A DNA stretch of 64,000 bases from assembly GCA_022565555.1 (NCBI GenBank), contig JAIUMN010000002.1:16173-80172 (forward strand), given 5' to 3'. Below, piece after piece: positions 31,347 through 43,391 of the stretch. Numbering within the stretch: position 1 is the first letter of the stretch; the number at the start of each line of letters is the position of its first letter. A program made the translations under genes and the position numbers. The notes under the pieces are model-generated. The model had not been told where the DNA came from. It did not search any database and was given only the letters and a program-made list of their open reading frames with translations. The stretch comes from Candidatus Altimarinota bacterium. GTDB lineage: Bacteria > Patescibacteriota > Gracilibacteria > BD1-5 > UBA6164.

Positions 31347-32771
31347 ATGGAAAATCACTACAGAGTTAAAAACATCCTTACAGAGATTATTGAAAATGTC
31401 AAAAAACAAGATTATCTGGTATATTTCCGAAAGATTACGATTTGTAAAATAGAGTCGGGATTAATCACATTTTGAACTGTATCAAGCTTTATGCGAGATA
31501 ACCTGCAAGCAAAATTTTATTCTCTCGTATTAGAGGCTACAAAAAAAGAGTTTTGAGATTCTATTACAAGTATTGATTTTATTGTTGATAATAACATTGA
31601 TAACCCCTCTAATATTGATGCTGTTGATTGCCAAAAGTTCTACAAAGAGTACTCGCGTCAACAAAAAACACCAAGTAAAAAAACTTCTCACTCACAAGTT
31701 GAAATTAAAGCTCAGTCTGCAAAAAGATATCTCCTTTCTAACTTTATCGTTTGAGCAGATAATCAGCTTGCATACTCAGCATGTGAAGCAGTATCGAAAA
31801 ACCCTTGAAAATCATATAACCCTCTTTACATTTATGGTGACGTATGACTTTGAAAAACTCATCTTTTACAAGCAACATGAAACGAGATACTTAAGAGGTT
31901 TAAAGATAAGAAAGTTACATATACTACAGCTGATAAATTTATTACGGAATACGTTACCGCAGTAAAAAAGAGAAATGTTGAACGTATGCGAGAAAAATTT
32001 CGTGATGCTGATGTACTCGTTGTAGATGATGTTCAATTTCTCTCAAAGAAAGAACAAACTCAAAATGAGCTTTATAATATATTTAATATTCTCTATGATG
32101 GGAATAAGCAGATAATTATTTCCGGTGATAGAGCTCCTAAAGAACTTACTGAGCTAGAGCCACGTCTTAGAAGTCGTTTTGAATGGGGGATAACAGTCGA
32201 TATAGGAAAGCCTGATTATGAAACACGCCTTGCTATCATACAAGAAAAGGCTCGTGAAAAAGAGTTTATGATCCCACAAGATGTTGCTGAATTTATAGCG
32301 GCAAATGTAACTGAGAACGTACGTGAACTTGAATGAGTTCTCAATCAAATGATAGCTGAATATGAGCTTACCGGAAGTACGCCAAATCTTTCAAAAATTG
32401 CTCAAAAACTTCAAAAACTCAGCTTTACGAATGATTTACTTGGTGAATCACGTTACCTCCAGAAAAATAAAACCCTCAAAACTATACGAAGTTATGAGGA
32501 TATCATAGAGGCTGTAAGTCAACATTTTGGTATAGAAAGAGAGGGGATACTCTGAGAAAATAGAAAAAAAGAGTTTATGATACCTCGTCAAGTAAGTATG
32601 TTTCTTCTTAAAACTAAGATGAGTTACACCTATGAACGTATAGGAAATATTTTTTCTGGAAGAAATCATGCCTCAGTTCTCTATAGCTGCAACAAGCTCG
32701 AGAAACTGATGAAAAAAGATAAAAAACTTCTCTATGAAGTAAATGCTATTAAAGAAAGTATAGGAATATAA
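31347..32771 (+). CDS. dnaA: Chromosomal replication initiator DnaA
   Basis: 474 aa. AAA+ domain with Walker A YGDVGLGKTHL, in which the glycines at 167 and 169 are both TGA-coded, Walker B VLVVDDVQFL, the sensor block ISGDRAPKELTELEPRLRSR and box VII around FEWGI. The N-terminal ~90 residues form domain I. The C-terminal DNA-binding domain has MFLLKTKMSYTYERIGNIFS and the signature SGRNHASVLYS, where the usual RDHSTV is changed to RNHASV. It melts oriC. dnaN is not next to it; a methylase gene converges instead. A terminator follows at once. Confidence 0.97.
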
Positions 32772-32803
32772 AAAAATAGAAGCTATTTAGCTTCTATTTT
32801 TTT
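32772..32803. terminator. Terminator shared by dnaA and the convergent methylase gene
   Basis: Perfect 14-bp stem AAAAATAGAAGCTA / TAGCTTCTATTTTT with a 2-nt loop; the dnaA TAA touches its 5' arm and the methylase TAG lies inside the 3' arm. A and T runs on the two sides make it bidirectional. Confidence 0.85.
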
Positions 32804-34212
32804 ACCAGACTTACTATAGTTTCTATATGATGCGTGTGTGGGAACATATCAACTGCTTGCACTTTTTCTATATGGTACTCTGAATTTGCAAGTATGTATT
32901 CAAGATCTCTTCATAAAGTTGCAGGATTACAGCTTACATAGATGATTTGTTTTGTTCAAAATTTTAGTATATTGGGAAGTGCTTTGGGATGCATGCCCGC
33001 TCGAGGAGGATCTATAATAAGCAGATCAGCTTTTTGTCATCTTTCTAAATAATCCTCAAGGAAATCTTCTACTTTAGCATTTATAAACTCCATGTTGTGT
33101 ATTCCATTTTTTTCAGCATTATCTTTTCCGTTTCCAGAAGCTTCTTCTACGAGTTCGACAGATATCACTTTATCCGCAATACTTGAGAATATCATTCCGA
33201 TTGTGCCAGTTCCAGCATAAAGATCTAGTACAGTTCAGAGTTTCTTTTTTCAAGAATCACGTATACTAAATTTTTTTACAAGTGTATAAAGAGCTTCAGC
33301 TCACACACTATTGGTTTGAAAAAAACTCTTTGGACCAATATTAAAACGATATCAAAGAAGTATCTCTTCGATAGTTTCAGTTCCATATATCAACTCCATA
33401 TCTCATATGAGTATGTCAGCTTTATGTGTATTATGAGATATATATACGGATCTAATAGTAGGGAATTGAGTTATAAGATGATTAATAAATTCTTTCAGTT
33501 CTTTAAGTGCGTCATGCTTTATTTTCTCGTTTTCAAAAAATATTGGATTAATAGAAAAAACCAGGAGAGTTTCTCCAGAAAAATACATTCTTCTCACCAT
33601 AAAATGTCTCCAAAAACCTGTTCATATTTTTTGATCATAAACTGGAAGTCAGCTCTGCTTGGTGTATTCTCGAACCCTTTGATAAATAGCATTTTGTTCG
33701 TTATCTATTAAAAAACACTCGGAAAAATCTAGTACGCGTGAAAAATCTCCACGCTTATGAAATCATATATTAAAGTCTTGGAATATCTCTTCACGATGAG
33801 ATATATATTTTCCAAAGGAAAATTCTATTTTATTTCGATATCAAAAAGTATTTTCCATACCAACAATAGGTAAAAGCAGTATTTCATTCTGATACTTTTT
33901 CAAATGAAAAAGTGCTTCTTCAATTTGCTTTTGCTTTATATCTAATTGCTCATTATAGTCTATATTTACCCAAGGAGCTCAAGGAATCATTTCATGATTT
34001 CAAGTTTCTATAGATGATTTTTCTAACACTTGTGTTATCTGAGCTTCTAGAAAATCTTTTTTCTTCTTAATAATTCTAAGGTTAACTCTTGATCAAGGTA
34101 TAGCTCATCCTGTAATAAAACAGATCTTACCATTCTCAAGTCGTACAAAACCCTTGCCTCAAAAAACTAACTTTTCTATCTGTATATTTTCAATGATATC
34201 ATTTTTTTTCAT
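32794..34212 (-). CDS. TrmA/RlmD-family RNA 5-methyluridine methyltransferase
   Basis: 472 aa. N-terminal TRAM-like beta domain (IENIQIEKLVFGGKGFVRLENG ... GGAIPGSRVNLRIIKKKKD), a middle insert and a C-terminal SAM domain with VLDLYAGTGTIGM, LLIIDPPRAGMHPK and the nucleophile motif IYVSCNPATLGRDL. The region where RlmD carries its Cys-rich iron-sulphur cluster reads PGAPWVNIDYNEQL with no cysteines, so this member likely lacks the cluster, as in several low-GC bacteria. It should methylate C5 of a uridine in rRNA or tRNA; the site cannot be read from sequence. The protein ends DMFPHTHHIETIVSL, a typical family terminus. Confidence 0.93.
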
Positions 34213-34278
34213 AAAAAACTCTGAGAAATAATGGCTCAGAGTGTAGGGAAGAAGTGAGAAAAAGCAAGAAATATGCTT

Positions 34279-35460
34279 TTAATTATTATTAAAATACTTC
34301 GGTACACGTTCATTAATTATCTGCAGAGTATCTGATTGAGATATATCTGAATGATGTAATTGATAAATTATGAGAAAATTCTCTTTTGTTGGATATTCTA
34401 AAAAATTAAGTATTTGTTGCACTCTGCCGTTACGTGTCATGTCTGCCAAGAATAAAATAATTTGCTCGTTAGCTGACAAATTAGAAACAACTTGCGCCTC
34501 AGTATCTATTTCTATCTTTCATATCTCATCTCTAAATACAGGAAATGTTGCCAGAATATCTTCATACCTTCAAATAGAGCGCAATGCGGTCTCATAGGAG
34601 TTTGTATGCCACCTCGACCTTCTAATACATTCAGATCATTCAGGGCAATCATGTGTTATAGCATTATTCCATGGTTCATTATCGCCCCTCCCAAGAATTC
34701 TGATTTCATCTACTAATCTACCATTTCAAGTAAGGTATTGAAAATATCAATCTGCAGTACTTGCTCAAGTATTATGACGAATATTCCATCATCATGAAGT
34801 CTCTAGCTGAAGGGTAACTCCTATCATTAAAGCAAGATTATTCCATTCATCATCTGTGAGTTCACGTCAAAATAATATATATACAGAATCAATAACATCG
34901 CTATGAAATCATAACTCTTCTATTGCCATCCCAAGAGTATAGCCATTATTTAAGTTTGGCAGAAATCAATCTTCTCACTCCAAAAAATCCCATACTACTT
35001 GTCTTTCAATAATTCATAATTTATATGCTCTTATATAGTCTTCATGGCTTATCTTAAAATTTTCAGATATTATATTTCAAAAATTAAGAGAAATTCATCA
35101 TATAACTATATATTGCTGATTATTATTAAAAAATATTTCGTAAAATGTTTTATTTTCAGAAATATCTTCACTTTCATATAGACTAAATAATGTCTCATAT
35201 ATTCTATCTCTCAAAAATTCTGAATCTAAAGAATTATAGTATCTTCCTTCATTTTGCAATAAGGCTTTGAGTTGATTTTTTATATAATGAATGAAATCTG
35301 AATTATCATGCTGTATATGTAGATTATCAATAAAGCAATCTAATAATTCATTTTGAGTTTCAGATACAATACTTTCACGCAGACTTCTAGGAATATTTAT
35401 TCAATCAGGTGAAATATTATATGGGTCAATAGTACATAAATTTCATCATTCAACTCACAT
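34279..35460 (-). CDS. Unknown 393-aa protein with lysozyme-like signature
   Basis: Starts with ATG at 35460 preceded by a good ribosome-binding sequence (GGAGAGG); its first A overlaps the TAA of the upstream HD gene. The first ~150 residues are helical, with a block NEGRYYNSLDSEFLRDRIYE. The segment LQLETSGGWNIRHNTGAS followed by TADGYFQYLTGNGR has the order E-(T/S)-x-G-G-(W) ... G-x-F-Q that marks lysozyme-like transglycosylase folds. No signal peptide is visible. If enzymatic, it might act on peptidoglycan after non-classical release; otherwise it is an unrelated protein. Four cysteines lie between residues 9 and the middle. Confidence 0.7.
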
Positions 35461-36059
35461 TATTCCTCTCCATTATTTTGTAAATCAGACCTTAGGAGTT
35501 CTGTATTCTTTTTTAAAAGTTCGTTTCGTTCTCGTATCTGAGTAGAGGTATAGAAAGTATGTCACTCGATAAGATCAAGAGCAGCATGTCTCCAATCTGG
35601 GTCTTTGATACGTATATTTTTTATAAGCTCTAACTCATGTTTTAGTCGTTTTCACCTCTCGAGAAAATCATCTCTTCAAAGATTATCAAGATCAGCATCT
35701 TTAAGGATTTTTTCAAGTAAAGTTTGAGGCGTTTCTTTTGGATTTGTAATAAGTATAAGAGATTCTATAAGAGCGATTCTATCCTCGGGGTACAGGATAG
35801 CTCTAAGGTAATTTTTCGCTATCTTTGCTCATATATATTCATTATTGTCATACTGTATCACAAAACCCGTGTCATGAAAAAGTCATGCTATAGCAAGTAT
35901 CTCTAGTTCTTTTTCACTGACTCACTCTTTTTCTCAGAGATATATAGCTCGTTGCATCACTTCAAGCGCATGATCATACTGGTGATAGTAGAGTCTATCA
36001 AGTGGAAGAACGATATAGTTAACATAGTTTTTAATATCTTTGATGAGTTTTTGATTCAT
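35460..36059 (-). CDS. HD-domain phosphohydrolase
   Basis: 199 aa. HD superfamily metal site: YYHQYDHALEVMQRA (first His), AGLFHDTGFVIQYDNNEYIGA (His-Asp pair, TGA-coded Gly) and a final Asp in ILKDADLDNLG. Members hydrolyse nucleotides or phosphorylated compounds; specificity is not visible. It begins 6 nt after the RseP-like gene and its TAA overlaps the next start, so the three minus-strand genes form one operon. The fold is certain, the substrate unknown. Confidence 0.88.
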
Positions 36060-36065
36060 AATTCC

Positions 36066-37385
36066 TTAATCTCATATAATACGTATAATATCATTATATG
36101 CTATTAAGAGAGAAAGTGCAATTAATAGAATAAAAAATATCACGTGCACCATATTTTCTATACCGATAAGTTTTGTATTTTTTCAGACGATTCGCTCAAG
36201 TCCAGTACGTATCCAGAGAAGAAGAAGACGTCCTCCATCAAGAGCAGGTATAGGAAGAAGATTAAAAAGAGCAAGGTTTATCGATATCACTGCCGCGAGT
36301 ACTGAAAGAAGCATAAGTCCTGATGAGAGTGAAAGTGTAACAACTTGCACTATCCCTATTGGTCCTGCAACATATTCAATTGCCTCACTTCGCTCTTCTG
36401 GTACTTCTGGAAATATAAGTTTTCTCAGTATCATGTATATCCCTCTTGTTCAAAGCTCTAGTTGTGCAATAGTCTCCTCTCAAGCAACTTTTAATGATTC
36501 TAAAAATCAGAAATTATATTTAAAATCCTCATTTCTAACAATATTAGGCGCAAGATAGCTTCCTATCTTTCCTTCACTTGAAGGTGTCACAACTAGATCA
36601 ATATATTCTCCATCTCTCTCAACTCAAAAAGCTATAGGTGTAAGTGGAAAACTTGATATATATTCTTGAAGTGACTCTATGTTTTCAAATTCAAGTCCAT
36701 CGATTGATATAACCCTATCTCCATCTCGTATACCACTTTGAAATGCAATACTTTCCTCTATAGGGTATAGAAGTATTCATGGTTCTTCTTTTAATATTCA
36801 GTTCTCAATTGCTTGTTCAAAACTTGGGAGTACATACGAAGTTTGCTGAGTAGGGATTATAGTATTTACTCCGATAGGCTGAGCTCAAACAAGAAATATT
36901 CATACAAATATTATGTAAGCTGCAAATATATTCATGATTACACCCGCGAGAAGCACAAGTGATTTTTGCCATATATTTTTTTCAAAAAAGTTTTCTCCAG
37001 GTCTTTGGTTTTTTAAAAATTCAAGAAGATATTTTTTTTCTGATTTTTTTAATTCTTGTCATTTTTTATCAAAAATATCTCTACCAGTCTCAAGGGCACT
37101 TTTTATTTCATTTTGTCATATTCGAGCTCATTTTTTATCAAAAATGTTAAAATATAATTCCGATTCTCAAGTAATTTTTACAAAACCTCAAAGTGGTATC
37201 CAGTTAAGTGAAAAGAGGGTTCAACTTTTGTTTTTCCATAGTTTTTTAGCCCGAGGAGGTATGCCAAGACCAAATTCTTCGACATGTATCCCAAATATAC
37301 GCGCTGTTTTATAGTGTCAGTACTCATGAACTAAAACAAGAATAGAAAAAATAATAAGACTGACGAGTATTCAGAGGAAAATCAT
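36066..37385 (-). CDS. rseP: RseP/S2P-type intramembrane metalloprotease
   Basis: 439 aa site-2 protease. The catalytic HEYGH lies at residues 20-24 in the first membrane helix (its Gly is TGA), the second metal-site element is the C-terminal NLLPIPALDGGRLL, and a PDZ domain lies between (SGIRDGDRVISIDGLEFENI). It cuts membrane-bound anti-sigma factors or signal-peptide remnants. Three to four membrane segments are visible. ATG at 37385 starts directly before the first helix. The gene heads an operon with the HD hydrolase and the 393-aa unknown gene. Confidence 0.95.
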
Positions 37386-37455
37386 AGATTAATAGTAATA
37401 TGTAAAGTATCCCAATTATAGGAAAAATACAAAGATTACAAGCTGAGATTTTTGT

Positions 37456-37484
37456 TTGCAAAGTAGGGTAGTTTAGTGTATAAT
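37456..37484 (+). promoter_or_regulatory. Promoter of the 1289-aa gene
   Basis: TTGCAA (37456-37461), 17-bp spacer, TATAAT (37479-37484), with TG just upstream of the -10 (extended -10). It lies 28 nt before the start codon. This is the best promoter in the window. Confidence 0.7.
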
Positions 37485-37512
37485 ATAAAAAATATTTTTA
37501 TAAAAATATAAT

Positions 37513-40500
37513 ATGTCAATCAATACACAAAGAGATGAAATGAATGCATCACTTGAGTCAGGGGATAAAAAACAAGGAAACATAGAAAACCTAGAAACAA
37601 AAGTATATAATCTATATGTAGAAAGAGGTATTCATGAGCAATGAGTGAGTTTTGTAAATCATATCATGAGTCTTCCTGATAGTGATACAAGCTATCAAGA
37701 TGATGTTATGGCTTTCATTAATTGAAAAACTGAGTTTGATACCCTGTGAGAGGATTTTCGTGGAAAGATGAGTCTATGAAAAATAAAAGCGCGAGTTGCT
37801 CCAGAATATGCACGCTATAAGTCTCGGAGAGTCGAAATGAAAAAACTAGTTCAAAAACACTTTGATATAAGTGAAGAACAATATGTACGTCATATTGAAC
37901 CTAAAGTAAAACTCCTTTCTCAAGAAAAGCTTCAAGACTATACAAGGAGTAGCGAAATGCTTAAAAAATTTTTTCAAGATGAATGAATTCAAGAACCTCA
38001 AAGAAAAAATATCAAATGATTTTTAGAGTCACTTAATATAGATTCGAAGCTTTGATCATTTTCATCAGATAAAAAACAAGAGCTTGAGTACTTACTGAAC
38101 GAAGCAATACATAGTACGCCGGTGAACTCTCCACTCTTTGGTCAACGAGTAAATAACCTTATACATAGATTACTCGCTGAGTGAGTTTTTGATAGTATGC
38201 AGAAAAAAGAGTTGATACTCGCATTTCTCCCAACCATCAGCCTCTCAAAAATCCAAAGCCTCTGACTTATGTCTGAAGCAGAGATTGACTGATATATACA
38301 AAGAGAATTTATATCTGACATATCATCATCCCATAAACAAGAGGCTCTGAGACAGATAAAAAATAAAGCTCAGGATATTGAGATACCTACAACATCTCTT
38401 ACACTAAATTCTACAAGTATACTTGATACACTTACTGAAAATTCCAATTTTGACCGCTTCATACATGAGATACAGGACTTCCATAGAATTACTAATAGTA
38501 AAGAGATTACTGATTTTGATACCCTTATAGATATGATTTCATCTGAACTTTCAGAGAAAATAATATGAATAGAAAATTTTACTCGATGAAATATACTAGC
38601 ACTCTATGCGAAAAATTGATCTCAAGACGAAATCCAATATCATGAGATAGTTTCAACACAATCTGAAAATCCGCCTCATGACAGAATAGTATTCCGAAAT
38701 AGATGATGAAATGGGGTATATAATACGAGTTCTGAAAAACTTGAATATCAAAGCTATTCTGACTTTCACAAGCTTATATCTGATCCTAAACTCATAGGAA
38801 AAGCTGAATTTATTTCTAAAAATATTTTTGAAGAGAAGCTCGACACTTGAGAACTAAGCCAAGTTGAAGGAGAATATAACTTTGAAGTGACAAATATATG
38901 AGAAAACTTTAATACAGATAGACTCAAGCAAGCTATAGATATTCTTGATGCCAATTGAAAAAAATACTCCTTAGGGGTTTGAACAACCTTTAAAACAGAT
39001 TGAACACTTGCAAATGGTTGAGATGATCTTTATACTATTACTCATATAGATGAGTCAAAACTCCCATGATGAGAAATACAGCTTATAAATATCGGCGGAA
39101 AAGGAGAGAAAATTGATTTTGAAACATTTTTTGAAACATGGAAAGGGAAGAAGACTAAACGTGTTGCAAAAGTTACTTCGTGAGAAGAGCTTATAGCAGA
39201 TATCAATACAGAAAAATCAGTTTGGTCACAAACAAAATATGAAAGTGGGAAATTAATGGATGAATCATATCCAAAAGGAAGTCAAGAAGTTGAGTTTCTT
39301 GTGTCAGATACAAAGTTATCACTATGAGATGATACTAATCTCATTAAAATACATTCTATAAGTTGAACGAGTGCAAAAATATCATTTTGAAAGTATGAGT
39401 GAAAAGTTATACCAAATAGCCTAAAAGGAAAAAAAGGAAAATGAGCAAACTATAGTGTTTCAAAAGATGTTGTGGAGGTAAGCCTTGGTATGCTTGCAAA
39501 TTGGACCAAAGAAGCTGACCTTAAGCCAAAAAATATCAAATGAGAAAATATACCAGAAAAACTTCCAGAGTCTGCAAAAATTGGTGGGAGCTTATGATCT
39601 TACTACCTAAATAACTTTGCAAATATTGCATCTCTTGTTGCAGCTTGAAAAACTTGGTGAGATAATATGAAAAATTATTTTGAAGAAGGGACTAATGAAC
39701 AAGCTATGAGACTTGCTTCAAAACTTCCTGTATTTTCTGATGAACAAAAGTCAGCTATGAAGATGCGCTTGGAACAATCAGAGAAAAAACATACTGATGA
39801 AGCTCTTGAAAAACTTAAGGTCCTTGATTCTGCTCCAGCAACTGAACTCGTAGCGAAATGGCTCACAAATAAGTATTCTACAGAATCAAGAAAGGTAGCA
39901 TCACTTCTTTATATGCTTGAAAAGTATGGTGTTCTCTATGAGAAAGATGCTATGATGGCTTATAAATGAACATTTTTATTTTATAAGGCATTTGGAGGTG
40001 AGGTATGAGATGAATTATATATGCAATATAAAGATGAATGCGAAAGAGCTACACCTCCAAAACAATTTCTTGAAGAAGATTTGATGTATAAACTTATATC
40101 ACTGAGGTGTAAGTGAAAGATAAAGCCGCCACTAAGAGGGCGCTTATATAAGGAGGTTGAGGCAATTATGTGAAAGTGACTCACAGATGAGTTAGAAAAA
40201 GGAAAAAAAGATGCAGAAAAGAAGGGGACTTTTGCTGAAAAAGAACAGTTTGCATTTTGAGAACTTGAAAGTGGTGGATATCCAAATGCGATGTGAGCAT
40301 TTGAAGCTATGGTTGGAAAATGAAATACACCTCAAAGACTCAATAAACTTCCTTTTGTTATGCTTACAAGTTGAGCAGCAAAATCATTTTCAGCGCAACT
40401 CACTAATAAGTTTAAACTTGGTAATCTTGTTTTAACAACTTTTTTTACTCATAGTAGCGCGCATACAGATCTCTTTAATAGAGTAGTTGTTTCTCTCTCT

Positions 40501-41382
40501 CATGATATAGCTCAAAAGCTTTGAGGAAGGTATAGTGATATGTGAAAAAAAGCAGATAAGCTTATTAATGGGATGAAGTGAAAAACTGAAACAGAACGCA
40601 TACATGCTGCGAAAGAGTTCTATGAAAGTGAGGATGGCTTGTATGAGGATATATTAGGACGTAGTCTCCTTATGATGAATACTCAAAAGGCTGATAAGAT
40701 AACTGAATTTGAAACATGGCTTAGAGATCATAGTGATACAAATCCTGATTATAAAGAGTATTGTTCTCTATTAGATGTAGCTTTTGAAATGGGTGCAGAT
40801 AAATTTTTCTGAGAGCAGGAAGAGCTCTTAACAGATGCTTTTCATATAGCAGATAAAGACCATTGAGGTATGACTTGAATGGATACAAAAGCTTTTGTAA
40901 AAAAGTTTATAGTACCGCAGTCTTGAGGAGTTTGATTTAGAAATGTAAAGATGGGTAATAAAGTTTGGAAAGAGATAATTAATAAGATTGATTACCTGAC
41001 CCAAAGTGATGTAGATATATCCTATAAACGTCACAGGATATGAAAGCTCCTTGCTGACTTAATGGATGGTATCTCTCCAACTTATGCTCAAAATCCACGA
41101 GAATTAAATTGAGTACTCACAAATCCTGCATCTGTTTTTTATACTCGATTTAATAGTTGGTGAGTTCAAAGCTCAGACTTCGCGCTCTGAGGCGAAACAT
41201 TTGAAGAGTCTAAAAAATGACAACAAGTAATAAATAGATATATAGATAATATATTAGCTGGAAGTTCTGTATGAACTGAGGCAAACACATACTCTATGAA
41301 AAATATCACCAATAGAGTTCAGTCCTGAGTTGCTGATAATCTGAATCAAAATCCCTATAACTCTTATGATAATATAGTATAA
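37513..41382 (+). CDS. Giant unknown cytoplasmic protein (1289 aa)
   Basis: 1289 aa, starts MSINTQRDEMNASLESGDKK, no signal peptide, very little hydrophobic sequence. It is dominated by charged helices, with a beta-rich middle (about residues 380-680) containing repeated turn units such as GGKGEKIDFETFFETW. The central-to-C-terminal half has helical blocks with Lys/Glu and conserved-looking Gly pairs (e.g. GGYPNAMGAFEAMVG, FVMLTSGAAKSFSAQ). No enzyme, transporter or known surface motif was recognised. It is monocistronic with its own strong promoter and strong terminator, so it must be regulated and expressed on its own. Function unknown. Confidence 0.85.
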
Positions 41383-41386
41383 TAGT

Positions 41387-41418
41387 AAAAAATATTCTCA
41401 CTCATGAGAATATTTTTT
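41387..41418. terminator. Terminator between the giant gene and prepilin
   Basis: Perfect 14-bp stem AAAAAATATTCTCA / TGAGAATATTTTTT, 4-nt loop, ending at the stop codon of the convergent prepilin gene. A and T runs make it bidirectional. Confidence 0.88.
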
Positions 41419-42067
41419 AGTTCCTATCCTTCCAATTCGTAAGCCTCGTACTCATCTCAAGGCGACGTGGAGTTGAAGCAGCTGGATCTTGCCATTGTAC
41501 TATTGTAGTAAGCTCCATTATCGGATTATTTGGAGCATTACTTCACTGCGATACTCCTGCGCCATCAAGATAATTTATCCGTATTTCACGTGTGTATTCT
41601 CTCGGTAAATTTATACTTCAGGTTTGAGTATAAAATCACCTATCATCATACCTTACTCTAAAACGATTTCGATAAGTATTATTACTGAAAGGTAAATTAT
41701 TATGAACTTGAACATTAAGAAAAAACTTTCACGTTAATTCATCTCTATATACAATCAAGGCTCGATTTCAATTATAGCGTATCTTATTTCACGCTGAGGT
41801 ACTTCAAACACAAGCAGGGTTATAGTTAAAGGTATTCCAACAATTACGCACATCACCTCAAAACTCTATCCAATTAGTATCGCGTATATTCATCATAGCT
41901 TCAAGCCCATCTCGAGCGATCTGAATCGCCTCTATGCGGTAAGCGGTAGAGTCTGAAAGTCTTTGTGAACTTACAAGTATACTATATACTCCTGTGATTC
42001 ATACAGTCAATAAAAGAAGAACTACCATTGCTTCAATGATTCCTGATCCTTTAAGAGAATATTTCAT
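41417..42067 (-). CDS. Type IV pilin/pseudopilin-like protein
   Basis: 216 aa. Class III signal sequence: short basic leader MKYSLKGSG followed directly by a hydrophobic helix (IIEAMVVLLLLTVGITGVYSI) with the essential Glu at position 3 of this stretch. The residue before it is Ser-Gly rather than the usual Gly-(F/M). The rest is beta-rich with two Cys (NCWNTF ... PACVGS), compatible with the C-terminal disulphide loop of minor pilins such as PilV/PulI. It stands alone with no other pilus gene nearby. The match rests on the N-terminus and total layout. Confidence 0.82.
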
Positions 42068-42146
42068 TATTTATAGATTGTTTCTAAGCTGATTTCAAGT
42101 ATATTTTTTTTAGAAAATTACGCAAGAAAAGTATATAAAACATTCT

Positions 42147-42174
42147 TTGACTTTCGAGTTATTTTTTATACAAT
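42147..42174 (+). promoter_or_regulatory. rlmN promoter
   Basis: TTGACT (42147-42152), 16-bp spacer, TACAAT (42169-42174) inside the longer TATACAAT. Directly downstream the sequence GAGTTATTTTT repeats that found within the spacer. Confidence 0.55.
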
Positions 42175-42204
42175 CTTTGAGTTATTTTTCAAGTCAACAA
42201 TCAT

Positions 42205-43254
42205 ATGAAATTTTCAATTCACAACGAAGTACTCCTCAAAGAACTTCTTAAAAATCATAACTATCCTGCCTTTCGTTATGGTCAGATAGAAAATGCTATC
42301 TACAAGAACTATATTACAAATTTTTCTGATATTCAAACTATACCAAAAGAGCTCAGAGAGCTTTTAAATGAAAACTGTTTTTATCAATCGCTTTCTATTG
42401 ACCACGAAGCTACTTCTTCTAATGGTCAAACTACAAAATTTCTCTTTAAAACTGAAGACTGACTCCTAATTGAAGCAGTAATTATGCGTCATCTTACTGG
42501 AAGAAATACACTTTGTATTAGCTGCCAAGCTGGCTGCCCTATGGCGTGTACCTTTTGTGCTACAGGGAAACTATGACTCCAAAAAAATCTTGAAATGTAC
42601 GAAATAGTAGAACAAGTTATGTATGCTGCGAAACTTTTAGATTCTGAGTGAAAAAAACTTCGAAATATTGTATTTATGGGTATGGGTGAACCAATGCTCA
42701 ATTATGATGTCATGAAAGAGTCGATACATATATTTACAAATCAAAAAAAGTTCGATTTCTCTAATCGTCGTATCACAGTTTCAACCTGTGGAATAGTGCC
42801 AGGTATAAACAAATTTACAGAAGATTTTCCTCAAACAAGTCTTGCTGTCTCTCTTCACGCCCCTAATGATGAAATACGAAAATCTATTATGCCAGTAGAT
42901 CATACTTATAATCTTGAGAAACTCATGACCTCTCTTGATAGATATTCAGCAAAAACAAATAAACGAATATTTTATGAGTATATCATGATAAATGGCGTAA
43001 ATGACCATCTTAAACTGGCTACTGAGCTATGAGAACTTCTCAAGGGAAGGCTCGCGCACGTTAATTTTATACCCTATAATCCTTGAGAAGGAACTGCATC
43101 AGATTGATATACTACTACTCCGCGATTTATAATAGAAAAATTTCAACGTATACTTGAAAAATATGATGTACCATCAACGATACGTGCAACTATGTGAGAC
43201 GATATCGCTGCTGCATGCGGGCAACTCGCAAGAAAGAAGCAAGAGGAAGAATAA
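42205..43254 (+). CDS. rlmN: Dual-specificity 23S rRNA/tRNA adenine-C2 methyltransferase RlmN
   Basis: 349 aa radical-SAM enzyme. The iron-sulphur motif CPMACTFC (C111-x3-C115-x2-C118) lies in [19 protein letters not shown]. Following blocks include [28 protein letters not shown] and [13 protein letters not shown], and the helper Cys near the C-terminus lies in [15 protein letters not shown]. It makes 2-methyladenosine in rRNA and tRNA, tuning decoding. Low TGA use compared with neighbours. Its own promoter precedes it. Confidence 0.97.
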
Positions 43255-43282
43255 AAATATCTTATTTAATTTTTCTATTTTT

Positions 43283-43303
43283 ATATTAGTAAAAAACTAA
43301 TAT
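43283..43303. repeat. Weak inverted repeat after rlmN
   Basis: ATATTAGT, 5-nt spacer, ACTAATAT. There is no T run after the stem, so it is a poor terminator and may be chance in A/T-rich DNA. Confidence 0.4.
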
Positions 43304-43354
43304 TTATGAAGTCAAGTACATTTTTTATAAATTTTTCTATATATTCTGCTTTTG

Positions 43355-43362
43355 TATACAAT
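43355..43362 (+). promoter_or_regulatory. TATACAAT -10-like element upstream of secD
   Basis: TATACAAT 30 nt before the secD start, the same 8-mer as in three other leaders of this window; no clear -35 box at 16-18 bp. Confidence 0.4.
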
Positions 43363-43391
43363 AGGGGAGTTATATTTTTTGATAGAAAGCC

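Noticed and set aside
31573..31965. 130-codon plus-strand ORF
   Set aside because: Out-of-frame shadow inside dnaA, which reads through with all motifs in the other frame.
36934..37314. 126-codon plus-strand ORF
   Set aside because: Antisense to the RseP-like protease gene; the protease frame explains the region.
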